Positions 45,978 to 57,711 of a stretch of 64,000 nucleotides of DNA are shown here, in pieces. The notes below the pieces were generated by a model. That model made no database searches, was not told where the DNA came from, and worked only from the letters and a program-made list of their open reading frames with translations. Numbering within the stretch: position 1 is the stretch's first letter; every line of letters starts with the position of its first letter. Location: the NCBI GenBank assembly GCA_038496445.1, contig JALMLS010000074.1, forward strand, positions 163,715-227,714. The letters run 5' to 3'. The DNA comes from Trichosphaerium sp. ATCC 40318. Lineage: Eukaryota > Discosea > Flabellinia > Trichosidae. The translations under genes were made by a program, and so were the position numbers.

Positions 45978-47415
45978 ATGGCAGCAGAACAAAAAATGAA
46001 ATACGCACGGCTTGGAAATACAGGGATTAAAGGTTAATGAAACAAATGAAAACCGTTTAGACTTTTTTATCCTATCTGCTCCATATTTTACACTAAAACT
46101 ATTTTAGTATCCCGTATTTGCCTTGGTTGTATGTCATATGGAGATCCAAAATGGAGATCATGGGTTTTAGACGAAGAGGTTGAACTTTTCTTCAAACTTT
46201 TCAGAGTTGTTTTTTTATTTTTTGGTTTAAGGCTAGCATGCCGTTCATAAAACGTGCTATCGAACTCGGCATTAATTTCTTTGATACCGCTGATATGTAC
46301 TCGAAAGGCGTAAGCGAAACAGTTCTTGGTAACTGCCTAAAGAAAATCGGTTCGTGTTCTTTAAAAACCACGTGACTTTTGCTAAAACTGGGAACATAAA
46401 GGAGTTGAAAGAGAAGATGTTGTGATTGCCACAAAAGTTTTTTTCAATGCTGATGGCAAAATAAACCGTGGAGGGTTATCGAGAAAACATATTATGGCTT
46501 CTATTGATGCATCTCTTAAGCGATTACAGATGGATTACGTTGACTTGTACCAAATACACCGCTGTAAGCATACAAGTCTCTCGCTCTGTTACTCTAATAT
46601 ATTCACTAAAAGGGGATAACGATACACCTATTGAAGAGACAATGGAAGCACTCCATGATCTTGTCAAGTCAGGAAAGGTAACTATTTCGCTAGTTGTTTA
46701 ATTGCCTTTATCGAACCTATCGTTAGGTACGATACATTGGTGCTAGTTCGATGTATGCTTGGCAATTCGCAAAAGCTCAAAACATTGCGAAAGAACGTGG
46801 GTTCACGCAGTTTGTTTCAATGCAAAATCACTATAACTTGGTGTATCGTGAAGAAGAACGTGAGATGAATCCGCAATGTGTAGACATGGGTGTAGGTTTA
46901 ATCCCATGGAGCCCTCTGGCACGTGGATTTCTTACCGGAAGTAGAAAACGAGGCATGAATTCTTTTTTTATTTTCTGAGAAGACTTTGTACTTATCTTTG
47001 TTGTAGATGGTGCCAAGGCAACTGAAAGAAGTAAAACTGACAAGTTTGCGGATAGCATGTACTTTGAAGATTATGATTGGGACATTGTTGATAGAGTGGT
47101 AGAACTAGCGAAGGAAAAAAATGGTATGTAAAATTTCTTTTTGGTTTTTTTTTTTGTTAATATTTTTCTGTTTAAGTGTCCCCTGCTCAAATATCTTTGG
47201 CTTGGATGCTGAATAAACCAGGAGTAGTTGCGCCAATCATAGGTAACGTGTATTTTTGATAATTTGATAAGCACTAAATGCTTCAAAAAGGCGCTACAAA
47301 ACTACCTCACCTTGAAGAAGCCGCATCATGTGTTAGCATTGAACTCTCAGAGAAGGACATGAAGTTCTTAGAGGAACTTTATAAACCTCATCCTGTACTT
47401 GGAAAGCTCCAATAA
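45978..47415 (+). CDS. Aldo/keto reductase
   Basis: Nine exons: 45978-46032, 46108-46178, 46232-46349, 46402-46563, 46613-46677, 46727-46952, 47007-47123, 47177-47242, 47291-47415, giving 334 residues, the typical length. It is an NADPH-dependent carbonyl reductase. The catalytic tetrad is visible: Asp and Tyr in [11 protein letters not shown], Lys in VVIATKVF, His in LYQIHRWD. Cofactor-binding segments [15 protein letters not shown] and [16 protein letters not shown] are also present. It most resembles the yeast AAD/plant auxin-induced PCNT115 type. Intron 6 (46953-47006) begins GCATGA and only a GC donor keeps the frame. No intron here starts GTAC, unlike most neighbours. Start at the first [19 protein letters not shown]. 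Confidence 0.95.
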
Positions 47416-47820
47416 AGACTTCATTATAGTATTGAATAAATGATGTTACAGTTGGTCAATTTGCTTTAAATGTTCGTGGAGAAAACACGTGACACTTATA
47501 AAATTGAATTGAATACTACGGCATCCTAAGGTGTCCGTAATTTCGTTGCATGGCCTCTATGCAAGGAAAATACATCAACAGTTGTGAGAAGGTGGAGATC
47601 CTTAGAAATCGCTAAAAACAAAGTTGTTGATGCCTTTTCACCAATTTTTACCGTAAAGCTAGATTGGCTATTAGAAATATACGAACTTTGTACCACTTGG
47701 AAGGGGCAGAGTGCGCCCTTAAAAGTATGCAAAATCTTAGAAAAAAACCAAAATGACATGCCACTTTTTTTCTCTAGCAACCGTTTTAGCTTTTAATCAA
47801 AACATAGTGTTGTTTTCATA
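47416..47820. other. Unassigned region
   Basis: Open frames exist on both strands (47584-47796 plus, 47526-47780 minus), each with reasonable amino-acid composition but no domain, signal or splice-linked partner. Possibly an eroded coding sequence. I cannot choose a strand. Confidence 0.4.
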
Positions 47821-47924
47821 GGCCCAGTAGTAATACAACTGTTAACGGATCGATACCAACTCAGCGTGTATGCGCTGAGAAACACGGTGCAAACTTTGGA
47901 CTAGCACCACTGGGTCTTTTTTTT
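47821..47924 (+). ncRNA. Candidate structured RNA polymerase III transcript
   Basis: The 96-base stretch 47821-47916 has ends that pair over 11 positions (GGCCCAGTAGT with ACCACTGGGTC, ten pairs including one G-U). An internal perfect 7-bp hairpin is at 47860-47879 (CTCAGCG, loop TGTATG, CGCTGAG). An optional GGTGC/GCACC stem is at 47886-47908. Immediately after is a run of eight Ts (47917-47924), a Pol III terminator. GGATCGATACC at 47847-47857 resembles a B-box (consensus GGTTCGANNCC, one mismatch), and an A-box-like TAGTAATACAA lies before it. It does not fold as a tRNA (no 7-base T loop) and is not a canonical H/ACA or box C/D RNA. Size and layout recall Y RNAs and vault RNAs. Expression is not shown. 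Confidence 0.5.
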
Positions 47925-48151
47925 GTGAAGACCGTTAAAAAAGTTCAACTTTTTTACCTTTCATTGAAGCCTTAGTTGTTTCTATAAAATTACTACACCT
48001 GCCAGTGGAAGATGTCAAACTACGAAATACAACCTTGAGTCTATAGAGTGCGATTAACCACAGACAGACATGGTTGAACTGTTTTCAAAATCAGCGAAAT
48101 TTCCGAAAAAAGAAAAAATGGGAATACACAAGCAACCTATAAACACCCAGA

Positions 48152-48930
48152 ATGTCTCTACATGAAGCTGTTGAAGATGTACGTTGTACTTTTAAAACTG
48201 TTAATCACTTATGATATTCGTAAAGGGAGATATTGACGCTGTACGCGCTTTACTAGACGAAGGCGCCTCAGTTACAGAATTAGACGACTTTGGTTTAACA
48301 CCTATTCATAACGCAGCGGAACAAGCCAAAACCGCTATATTAGAGCTCTTAATTAATAAACTTGAATCCACAGATGCATTAGTATCATTCACGTACGAAA
48401 AAACCGTAAAACTGTTAAAAGCGGTTAAATTAATACCAACGCCAATTGTAGGGATGAAAACAAATGCACAGCGCTCCATTTTGCATGTTTAGGAGGTTCA
48501 AAAGACACAATTTCAATGCTCCTTAAAAAATGCCCTAGGAGTACGTTTTGTTTGTCACCTTATATAGTATGTTTACGCTCAAAATAGCCTGTTAACTGCT
48601 CAAGATTCGACTGGTGCGCAATGCTGCCATTACGCAGCAAAAAACGGTTCAATCGACATTCTCCCACTTGTTTGTACCGCTGAAAATGTTAATGCAACGG
48701 ATACTAACGAATGGACACCGCTACATTACGCTGCAGCAAATAACAACGTAGATACTATTAAATGGCTTATTTCTCAAGGCACGTTAAACGTTTTCGCTTA
48801 CGTAACCCTTACGAATGGTCTAGGCGCTAAAAAGGATATAAAGGCACGCGGTAGAACAGCTTTAGAATTGGCAGAGCAAAGATCATTCTACGATTGTATA
48901 CAAGCCCTTGGAGGAGATACCACGCAGTAA
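48152..48930 (+). CDS. Ankyrin-repeat protein
   Basis: Exon 1 is 48152-48178 (intron GTACGT...AAAG to 48226). Exons continue to a TAA at 48928-48930. About five ankyrin repeats are seen: LHEAVEDGDIDAVRALLDEG, FGLTPIHNAAEQAKTAILEL, TALHFACLGGSKDTISMLL, CCHYAAKNGSIDILPLV and WTPLHYAAANNNVDTIKWL. A short capping helix follows (RTALELAEQRSFYDCIQALG). Intron 2 begins GTACGAAA near 48393. The third intron, around 48541, has two possible acceptors. There is no other domain, so it is a small interaction adaptor. No partner can be named. Confidence 0.85.
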
Positions 48931-49170
48931 AGTACGACGTAAGATAATAATTAGAGCCAAAAACGCGCGTTTTACGAAATTAAGAAAAAACCCGAGTGAG
49001 AGAGTTAAGAATATGCAAACGTACTGTATTCATTAATGAAATGACTCACTAAAGGGTAAAACAAGTTTGTAGTTTACAAAAAGAAAAAAAACAGTTTTTG
49101 AATAAAACTCGGCCAAGTCTTGGTTTATACTACATTATTTACATTTTTACACGCTACACAATACAAGGAA

Positions 49171-49389
49171 TCAGTCTCTTGGAGCTAATGAGGCATCGAC
49201 GGACTGTAAGCAGCTCCACACGTCTTTTTGTAAAGTGAGTTCAAACCGGGGCTTTTTTACCCGTGGTTGGGCCGTTGGCTGTTCTATTGCGTCTATTGGC
49301 ACGTCGAGATCAAAGTAAGGATTGTACACTGTGTTCGTTGTGTCTACTACCCGATCGAAAGCAGGTACTCGTTCTTGCGTTTTATTCAT
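49171..49389 (-). CDS. Small hypothetical protein
   Basis: An intronless ATG-initiated frame of 72 residues (starts MNKTQERVPAFDRVVDTTNT, then Asp/Pro/Val-rich, and ends with Lys/Arg-rich and helical sequence). Composition is protein-like but no domain or signal is seen. It lies alone between the ankyrin gene and the pseudogene region. Confidence 0.4.
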   Translation of the reverse strand: MNKTQERVPAFDRVVDTTNTVYNPYFDLDVPIDAIEQPTAQPRVKKPRFELTLQKDVWSCLQSVDASLAPRD

Positions 49390-49789
49390 GTTGTTTGGTA
49401 GTTCTTTTTTATTTTACTGGGGATAAGATGGGTTATGTTACTAAAAAAGCGACAACTAACGTTTCTTGACTTCTCTTGACTCCCCATATTACCCCGCCTT
49501 TGTTGTTTACGCTGTGTAGTTAATACACTTTGTAGAATTCCAACAACCATGTTCCAAACCCAAAAAAAAGTTCACTGAAGGTTTTAACGCAACTTATGCT
49601 CAGATCAGGTAATAGTTTTCTGTTTTAGCAATAAAGGAAGTTAAATTATTTCCCCGACCGGTCTTACTTACTCAAGCCATCGTTTCTACGCATCTCCTGT
49701 GTTGTTGACGTTTTTGGCTGCAAGTATGAAGTTTTTAACATTTTGGTCATTGCATCTAAAATAAGCAACCGAGTTTCTTGTACTAGTAC
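49390..49789. other. Intergenic
   Basis: No gene that I can support. The minus-strand frame starting near 49939 belongs in part to the pseudogene described next. Confidence 0.45.
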
Positions 49790-50185
49790 CTTGCGAGCAT
49801 TATTCGCTAGCCAGGTCTGTTTTGTACAACGCACCAAGCAGCTCCCATCGGCGTATTTACTCAAAGTGATTGGACTGCCTAGTGCTAACATCAACAGTAA
49901 AGTACAATGACTTATTGTATGAGGTCCACTTGGAGGCAAGCTTGGTTCGTACCTATCAATCCAGTACAGCCGGACTCTGTGTAGAACTTTGTACCAAAAT
50001 GCTCATATCCCTTCGCACGTATTTGAGCTCTGTTCTTTTGAAACTCATGTAGGGGCTTCTGAAATATATCCTCGTGGACATGGCGTTGTTGAGGTGACTG
50101 ACTTACGCGGTTGTTGCCTTCGATAATGTATAGACTTCAAAGTACTGGGCAACTGCAGCTTCAGGTCTTGATAAATATCTGCTTT
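49790..50185 (-). pseudogene. Broken paralogue of the 45.1-kb secreted protein gene
   Basis: Read on the minus strand, this region aligns along its length with the gene at 45115-45616. Shared blocks include GCTGCAGTTGCC plus AGTACTTTGAAGTCT (exon 1), AACAGAGCTCAAATACGT (start of exon 2), GGTACAAAGTTCTACACAGA, and a GSPIT...KYA segment near 49870. One base is missing in GACCTGAA-GCTGCAG compared with the intact gene, which shifts the frame. Stops follow in the region corresponding to the middle of exon 2, unless an extra intron (GTACGAACC...CACTAG) is spliced out. There is no signal peptide in frame. It is an inverted copy relative to the intact gene, 4-5 kb away. Confidence 0.7.
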
Positions 50186-50266
50186 TGTAGAAAGTCGATT
50201 TTTGATCTGGTAATGTTGTTTAGTTTGTGTTTGATTGTTTAAAATGAGGTTGGCAGCCTTTTTTAT

Positions 50267-50554
50267 TTAGTGCGATTTTTTAATGCTGAGTCTGTGGAAC
50301 TTACATTGTACTTTCATTGCAAGGTGGATTGCTGCACTACTTTCTATCCTGTGAAAATACATCCTCGTTAGTATCATGTCAAATGAATTCTTTTTGAGAC
50401 GATTGTCAATGGTTGTTAAATATCTTAGGTGATGACTGAAATGGTCGTACAAACGCAGAGGCGAATCACGATATTTAATTGTCCTGATATAGTCTTCGTG
50501 GCCTCCACGAATCACTAAGTTACAATTTACACGTAAACATAAGTCATAGTTCAA
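50267..50554 (-). CDS. Hypothetical coding fragment
   Basis: An open frame of 95 codons with protein-like, Arg/His/Leu-rich composition (contains NLVIRGGHEDYIRTIKYRDS). There is no ATG at the start, so it would need an upstream exon. No domain recognised. It could be an exon of an unannotated gene or a relic. Confidence 0.25.
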   Translation of the reverse strand: MNYDLCLRVNCNLVIRGGHEDYIRTIKYRDSPLRLYDHFSHHLRYLTTIDNRLKKNSFDMILTRMYFHRIESSAAIHLAMKVQCKFHRLSIKKSH

Positions 50555-52027
50555 GAACTTTGTTTCAGCTAATTAAATTTATCCGTGCTAGGCTAGCTAG
50601 CAGCACCTATTGTTTTGGTGCAAATACTGGCACTCATAAGAGCATTAGGATAGTACAATATTTGGTGTATCTCTACTCTTTGGGAAGGGAGCGAACACAA
50701 GAAAATTAAAGGAAAATACCATGGCTGAATATGCGATCAAGAAATGCAGAGTGAGGAACTATTCAAGTTACGTACTATACTCAATAAAACCTGGTATATG
50801 CCAAGTAGATATATTACGTTATTAGGTGTAGCTACTAGAATCATACATAGTTGTCCAATCTGGTACAATAGTGATCAATAGTGTCTTTGGGTTTTTAAAT
50901 AATGATTCGATGTTAGCACTCATACTCTCTATCACAACGCTCTTCATTGCCATTGGCCTTTCCTCTCGACTGTTCTAAACTTGAATGTACGTAAGATAGT
51001 TCAAGGAGTAAACATTGATTGTAAGCAACAGTTGGTAAATACGACACCTCTTACTCAGTTGTACGCTTGTTTTATTTTAACAATGCGATTGATTCGTGTA
51101 AAACACAACCCCAATTGTCGATACCATTGTATTGGTGTTTATCATTATTAAGGACATGATAGGCTGTGGGTTTTCACGAAAATAAGGGTATATCCGTAAC
51201 TTACTGGCTTATTAAATTATCTGTATGTGGCCAATCTTGTCATAAAGTAGGTGCGACAATTTCAATCCTAAAGTCTAACCAGCTAGGCAATAGTAAATCT
51301 GGGCTGTGTTCTAGATGGTCAACAAACTCATACTGCGAAGGACGGTACACAGAAGAAATAAGGTCTGTTGGATATTTCAAGCTTGGCAGCAAAAGTAATA
51401 CTTGGGTTGAGTTAACAGAAGACTTTGGTAGCAATATTGAGGACAAATCAACTATTTACCATTTCGCTGTACAAAATATGTAAGTAGGAAATTTTTTAAC
51501 TTTTTAGAAGATAATGGTAAGGACTGTTGGAGCTTGCACTATTCCTAGTAGTCGGAAAAAAGGCTTCTATGTGTTATTGTGTGGACAATATCAATTTATT
51601 GCATTTGTTGGTATTTGTTTTATACCTTGTGCTGGACTAAAGCATAGGTACATATCTACTTAGTCAATACCAACTTACCGAATGGTATCAATGTTGTAAA
51701 ATGGCTGTTAAAATGACCACCTTGAGTGTTATAAATAAAAGCAATAAGCTTCATCGCCACTATGTTTTGACATTGCACAATTTCACCTTTGACGAGCTGT
51801 CTAATGAGCACTGACAGATAGCCATAAACTTTCATTAAAGTATTGCTTCAAAGCCAGTGAGGCTGAAACTGAAGTTGAAACAACTTGATTTTGTTGGCAC
51901 GTTTAACTGTGTAGACTTCTTGTTTTTTCAAAGTGCTATAGCCCTTTCACTACTTTACAACTATGATGATCCGATTTTGCTTATTTGGTACAGAAACTGT
52001 TATGTCTTCTCTAAAAACAACTTGTAG
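50555..52027. other. Gene-poor region, one unsupported frame
   Basis: 1.5 kb with no gene that I can support. A 105-codon plus frame at 51166-51483 (no ATG; contains SVGYFKLGSKSNTWVELTED) overlaps an equally long minus frame. Neither has a domain. This may be decayed coding sequence. The signal-peptide exon of the GDPD gene probably lies just before 52028. Confidence 0.4.
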
Positions 52028-53279
52028 CGCTATTTATTGCTTCTTTGGCCGCTTCAAGCGTATACACGAACTGTGTAGGCCACAGAGGCGCGTCTGGTGA
52101 GTATCCGGAAAATACAATGCTAGCTTTCGTTAAAGCATTTGAACAAGGCGCAGACGGTATTGGTACGATGATTTCTTTTTTTTGCCTAGTTCGAGCAACT
52201 TTTCGGAAAACGTGACTTGATTTTTTTATCACGTGTATCTGAAAAAAAAGTCTAAAAGTCTTAATGTTATATTTTTTAACACGTGTGGTGTAGAAACTGA
52301 TGTCCATGTTACGAAGGATGGATACGTTGTACTGTTGCATGACACGTGAGTAATAGCATGAGGCTGACTTGGTATAAACTTTGCTGAGTACTTCTTAGCA
52401 CTGTTGATCGTACTACAAATGGACGTGGAAGGATTGATCAACTTGATTATGTTGGTACACAGCTGCAACTATTTTATTATTCTCTAACGTTCAATTAGGT
52501 TATGTGGATGGCTTAGATGCTGGTAGCGGCGAGCACGTACCTCTTCTAAAAGAAGCCATTGATCTGGTTATAAATAGGTAGCTTAAGGTTCATGAACATA
52601 AACGTTTTACATTATTTTGTAGACCATCTGGATTCGTTCTAGTTGATACAAAGAACGATGCGGCAAATACCAGAGATACAATCAAGGCGATTGCACTTGT
52701 TCTTGCCGACTACGACCCGAAGGTTATAGCCGAACGAGTAATAATTGCGCCCTGGTATGAACTCAGGGTTGTAACAAATCTTAATGCTTGTAGGATAGCA
52801 GATTGGGTTTCTTACGCAGCGGAACTTATGCCGGATGTCCCACGGTACGGATATGTGCCAAATGATCACTAACTTTTCTTTCAAGTTCTCTAATATACTC
52901 CTTTGTACCGTCAAACCCTCTGGCATACCCTGTAGATAACTTTAATTTGAAGTAAGAGCAGCAGAGCCTTTTTTGTAGTTTTTCTCATGTTCAACAAAAT
53001 AGCTTCAAAGCCTTTGGCTTGTGGAATTTCGTGGCTCAGGCTCAAAGTCGTGGGCAAACAGTATACGGTTGGACAGTAAATTCTGATAGCGACATGCGTG
53101 AAGGTTTCACGAAAGGTGCGTATGGCGTGACAGTTTGGGTTTAATTGCTTTTTCTTACGTTCTGAATACCTAAACACTAACTACTGCGTGCAGGTATAAA
53201 CGGCATCTTAACTGACTATCCTGCGAAGTGCGTAGCATTGAGACCAACAAACGAGGGTATCTACTTGTCAAAGAATTAA
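52028..53279 (+). CDS. Glycerophosphodiester phosphodiesterase (GDPD) family protein, secreted or membrane-associated
   Basis: The first visible exon is 52028-52156, opening behind a CTTGTAG acceptor, so a short upstream start exon is missing. The second is 52294-52345. Later exons run to TAA at 53277-53279. The hydrophobic start LFIASLAASSVYTN looks like the end of a signal peptide. The catalytic signature is complete: VGHRGASGEYPENTMLAF (catalytic His, Arg, Glu-Asn), GIETDVHVTKDG (Glu and Asp metal ligands) and LLHDTTVDRTTNGRG (second catalytic His). Near the C-terminus are GWTVNSDSDMREGF and GILTDYP, both typical of the family. It hydrolyses glycerophosphodiesters to glycerol-3-phosphate and an alcohol. 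Substrate range unknown. Confidence 0.85.
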
Positions 53280-53554
53280 ATAAAACCTATCGCCAACATC
53301 ATTTTACGCGGACTTATTGTGAGCTGAAGCCCTAAACGTGTAGAAAATCGTGCATATTTTGTCAATAGTGCCCCATTGCCCGATGGCATCTAGTGTATAC
53401 GAAACGAACGTAACCAAGTTTTTTTGCTGTTGTTGTGGCTAGCACAGACTTGCTTTCGAGTACACATTTTGTAGTAATAAGCCATACTTTGCGCTTTTTG
53501 CATCTTCAGTGCATCCTAGCGAAGCAAAAAACATCCCGTAAGGCAAACGCCAAG

Positions 53555-55555
53555 ATGGCGAAGCGCCGTACAGTATTACTAGCTGAGCATGGCGTTCAGA
53601 AGAACCCTCTAATGGATGCTATTACCCAAAACGTCCAACGATCAATACAAGGCATACATACAGACATAAAATAGCTCATCCACATTTTCTTGAAAACAGC
53701 TAGCAATAATGTTTATGAGTTTTTCCTTACAACGCCTTGTAGATGACCACAGACAACTAAGATTGATTCCTTCTCAAAAAAGACTTGCGCCAGTTGAAAT
53801 TCACGTTGAGCATCAGGTACAAGTTTACTGACATTACTTAGACTGCTCTAACACGCTTCATTAAAGCAACCTGAACCTGTAACTGAAAGGCATAGTTCAT
53901 TTGGAGGTGGTATGGATGCAGAATTTACTTTTGACGAACTAGCCGATCCACGCGGTATGTTATTTTATAAAGTATATTTAAGACTATTTCCACAAATAAA
54001 TTATAAAGTGCTTTTTGAGTACCACAGAAAAATATCGAACGAAAACACAAAAAAAAAAAAAAAAAAAAGTGTCGGGAAGTAACCGATTTGATGCGTCACA
54101 TTTTTTTTTTTACGTTTGATCACGTGCCTTTTTTATATAACGTTACAAAAAAAATGCTAGACCAAATTACATTTGGTTTTTTTTTGTTTGTTTGTTTTCG
54201 CAAACTTAGTATTAATGTATCGCTTAGAGAGTATGGCTAGCTATGTACCACCTAGAGTAGCACCAGAAGAGAAGGAACAAATTCGATCGTTTAACGAGAC
54301 AGCGTCTTTTTTTGACCAACCGAGTACGTCCGTATTGATACGTACTTTGGAAAGAACTTGACGTCACTTATCGCGCCATAAAAAAAGAAAAAAACATTTT
54401 TCTAAAGTTTTTATTACTCGAATGCGTTTTTCTCCGCTAGTTCCTCAATATTATAATTTTCAGCTAACATTCTAGCAGATAAATCATCACCTACAGGACC
54501 TTTATCACCTCCAATGACAGCAGATAGATCATCTTATTATTCTGGAAGCCAGTCAACAGGTGAGTTTTATGATTTGAGTTTTTTCGTGATTTTTCTAAAG
54601 AGTCCTTCGAATCTCCGCCTGCAACGAACAACCTAAGACAAACAATGAGTTCGCAGCAATTCAATAACAGAGCGAGTTATGCACAAAATGGAGGTCATAA
54701 CAGAGGTGGATCAAAATTAAGACCATACACAGGCGATACGGTACGCGTAAAAATGAAGCATTGGCTTTGCATTTGAGGATTACTTAAAAAAATCACGTTG
54801 TCGCTATCTTTATCATCTTTCCCTTTCTTCAAAAAACTTACTTCCCATTCCATAATTCAAAAATCACGTGCGGAAAAATAAATCACGCGCACTCAAAGAC
54901 GTTTAAGCCAAAAACCTCGTTTGCTATTTTTTAACGACTGACTTAATGTTTAGAGCTCTTGTCGTGTATGCGGAGAGCCTCCTAGGGGTTCTTACACAAT
55001 AACAAATATTGGGTTATTTCATTTCGATTGCTTTAATTGCGTTAGGTGCAACGAACCAATCGGTACGTGTCTTTTTCTAAGGCGTATAACTTGACGTTTT
55101 TCTCAATAAAAATTAGGAGAACGGGATTATATGGTAGAGAAAGATGAGCCTTACTGTTTAGCTTGCTTTCAAGTTCTTAAAGGGCTTGTTTGCGGTATGT
55201 GCAGTTGCGCAATCAAAACCACAGATAGACGGTAAGATATTTCTACAAGCAGTGGTTTTTTTTTCGGTTTATTACTTTTTGTTCCTTGGTCATTTATGCT
55301 CAATTAATTTGTTTAGTTGTATAGTAGCACTTGGAAAGCGTTGGCACATGACTTGTTTCGTGTGTTCTAGTTGTAGAAAACCTTTTACTGGTAAGATTAA
55401 TTCAAAGTTCTTTCTGAACAGCAAACAAATTAGTGCTTTAATTTCATTGAAAAAGATCATACGTACACTCACCTAACTTACCATCAACAGGGTCATTCAA
55501 TGTAGAAGATGAAAGACCGTATTGCACAGAATGTTTCCAAAAACTTTACTCATGA
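53555..55555 (+). CDS. Two-LIM-domain protein
   Basis: It starts at ATG 53555 (MAKRRTVLLAEHGVQ) and ends at TGA 55553-55555. The N-terminal two thirds is low-complexity, Ser/Pro/Gln/Asn-rich (contains SSPTGPLSPPMTADRSSYYS). It is followed by two LIM zinc-binding domains. LIM1: CRVCGEPP...FHFDCFNCVRCN...YCLACF. LIM2: CGMCS...WHMTCFVCSSC...YCTECFQKLYS. All Cys/His ligands are present. This layout resembles paxillin, leupaxin or zyxin-type adhesion adaptors and is consistent with the Rap-GAP and filamin-type genes nearby in function. The junction after 53645 may use a GC donor (GCATAC), because a GT donor does not fit the frame there. No actin-binding domain. Confidence 0.85.
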
Positions 55556-56024
55556 TATGGCTTGAAACAAATCAGAAGAATAATACGAGATTAACCCAAT
55601 CTCTTTTTTAATTTTTTTTCTAAAACGTTTTCACTGCCAAAAAAGTAAAGATGAACGACCAAGCAAACAATTTTAAATACATAAAAAAAAGACTGTAACT
55701 TTAACTCAAGTCCAAAATTCATGTCAGTCAAACCCTACCTTCCTTGGCCGTTGTCTGTGGAACGACTACTTTTTTTAAAAATTAAGTGACGGGTATCTTT
55801 CACGTATTAATACGTACTCAAGTACAGAAGCCACCTTATCTACAAGCAAATCCTAGTTGTGTCACACAGATACTTTAGTACAATTGAGATTTATTCGGTT
55901 GTCAAGCACGTTCTCAACTGGGAACAAATATTGAAACTACTGTAATTCTGAAAGTACGTACAAAATGAGACAGGACGTCACTTCTATACTATCATTTTTT
56001 CCTGTCTATTCGAGAGTATAGAGT
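55556..56024. other. Intergenic, convergent 3' ends
   Basis: 470 bp between convergent LIM and PhyH genes. No coding frame. Untranslated regions are likely. Confidence 0.55.
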
Positions 56025-57343
56025 TTATTGTTGCTCCTCCACGGATTTATCAGTCTTTGGGTCAAGAAAGGTGCACTCATCTTCAACCATTCCTTTTTTG
56101 TTGTAGCTCAAAATAGCGTCTTTTCCAACCTTTAATTTTGGTGTTAAAGTTTAGGTCGTAGTGAGGTTGTTTTGAAAACTTACCTTGTGGAGTTTGTTGT
56201 ATAGAGGGTGATGTGCTTTTTTATAAGGATTGTTAGACTTTGTGTTATAGCAACAAATAAGGGAGGTTCTATCTTTATCCGACATGTTTGCATCAGATGT
56301 ATGCAAAACGTTGCAATGGAAAAAGAGTGCATCGCCAGGTTCTAACACAACATAGACATGGTCCAGGACCTGTGCGTATTAATCATATACATTGTGCACT
56401 AGCAATAATACCTTTAGAGCTTGTTCGACACGCTCCATGTCTGCACCAGCCTACCACAACATTAGACTTTTTTTGAGCGTCACCGAACATACTTGTTCTC
56501 CGGTTTTCCCGTGTGAGATGCGACCCATCTTATGAGACCCAGATAAAACTTGCAAACAACCATTTTCTTTGGTGTTTGGATCAACAGCGATAAAGCACGA
56601 AGCCATGTTAGGAAACAAACATCCATTATTGTACCAGTATCCTTTTAAATGAAGAAGTAAGGCTAATTGTGTTCATCAATTCAAGTGAAAAAGTACCGTA
56701 GTCTTGATGCCAGTCCCAAGCACCTCCCTGTTTAGCTTTTTTTGCCGATACTTTACTGTGGTAGTGATAAGCTTCATCACCAAGCACCTAGGCCGAGTAA
56801 GTGAAAATGTTGTTTACTGCCTCATACAACAAATGGTCTTTTTGTTTTAGTATCCAAGCGAACTTCAAGGCAAAGGTTTTTAAAGTAACAAGGTAAAAAG
56901 TCGCAAAACTTTTCTTAAGACTACAAATTGCATTACCTCTTCAATAACATCTACAATCCTTGATGACCTTGCTACCCTCCCTAATATCGAGTCGTCTGCA
57001 TGATTCCATAAAGCCAAGAACGCTTTACCACCCTGAAATAACAAATTATAAATCTTATGTACATCGACGTACATCACGTGATAGCTCATGTCCCAAACGT
57101 TATTTTTTTCAAAATTTTACAATAAAACCATGTACCTGGCCGTCGTCGCGTGTATACGTATGTTTCGATACAGTATCATTCTTCGACTACAGATAGGATA
57201 TGAGAGAAGAGATTTAAGAAACCTTTTTGTACTTCTACGGCAATTTTGGCTATTTCTTCGTCGCTGAAAAGTTTTCGCCATATTATGAACCCATTTTTCT
57301 CCCATTCAGCTCTTTGTTCATCTGTTAATATAGCAGATGTCAT
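56025..57343 (-). CDS. Phytanoyl-CoA dioxygenase (PhyH) family oxygenase 2
   Basis: First exons: 57343-57233, 57186-57136, 57032-56937; further exons down to TAA at 56025-56027. The N-terminus is the classic family start ([20 protein letters not shown], then FSDEEIAKI). Next come [11 protein letters not shown] (the HxD ligands), [33 protein letters not shown], a distal His in [15 protein letters not shown] and Arg in DKDRTSLIC. These are the Fe(II) and 2-oxoglutarate ligands. It is closest in feel to bacterial ectoine-hydroxylase-like and other small-molecule hydroxylases. The substrate cannot be inferred. Only about 20 percent resemblance to the PhyH at 19.5 kb, so the two are not a recent duplication. 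Confidence 0.88.
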
Positions 57344-57711
57344 GGTATATTGTCTCAATTCTGCAATACAGTTATGGAGCATACTTAACTTGACTGTTGA
57401 AATACCAGGTACTCACAGCATCTGTATTTGCGTGCTAAGTCTAAGCTTCTGTCGTCTTGTGCACTTTCTTCAATTCTACCTGAGGCTGTCCACTACTTCT
57501 TGGGGTAGCTATGAGATTAGACCTATGGAATCTAATTGTAATTTAGAACTAGCAATAATAACTTTTGTAAAGTTTCACGTGCTAGTTATCATATTTCCAT
57601 TCCGGAATGACACGTGGTAATGCTTCCCAAGAAACATCAAAGCAATAATAAATCAACATTCAAATACTTGAAATTGGTGAACTTGATTTATTTAATACAG
57701 TGGAGTTTATT
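57344..57711. other. Intergenic
   Basis: 368 bp between the start of the PhyH gene and the end of the F-box/LRR gene (both minus). It contains two CACGTG-type sites (about 57577 and 57609). No coding frame is supported. Confidence 0.5.

Noticed and set aside
47821-47916. tRNA (including selenocysteine tRNA) as an explanation of the structured RNA
   Set aside because: No T-arm with a 7-base loop before the acceptor stem, and no recognisable anticodon arm in the right place.
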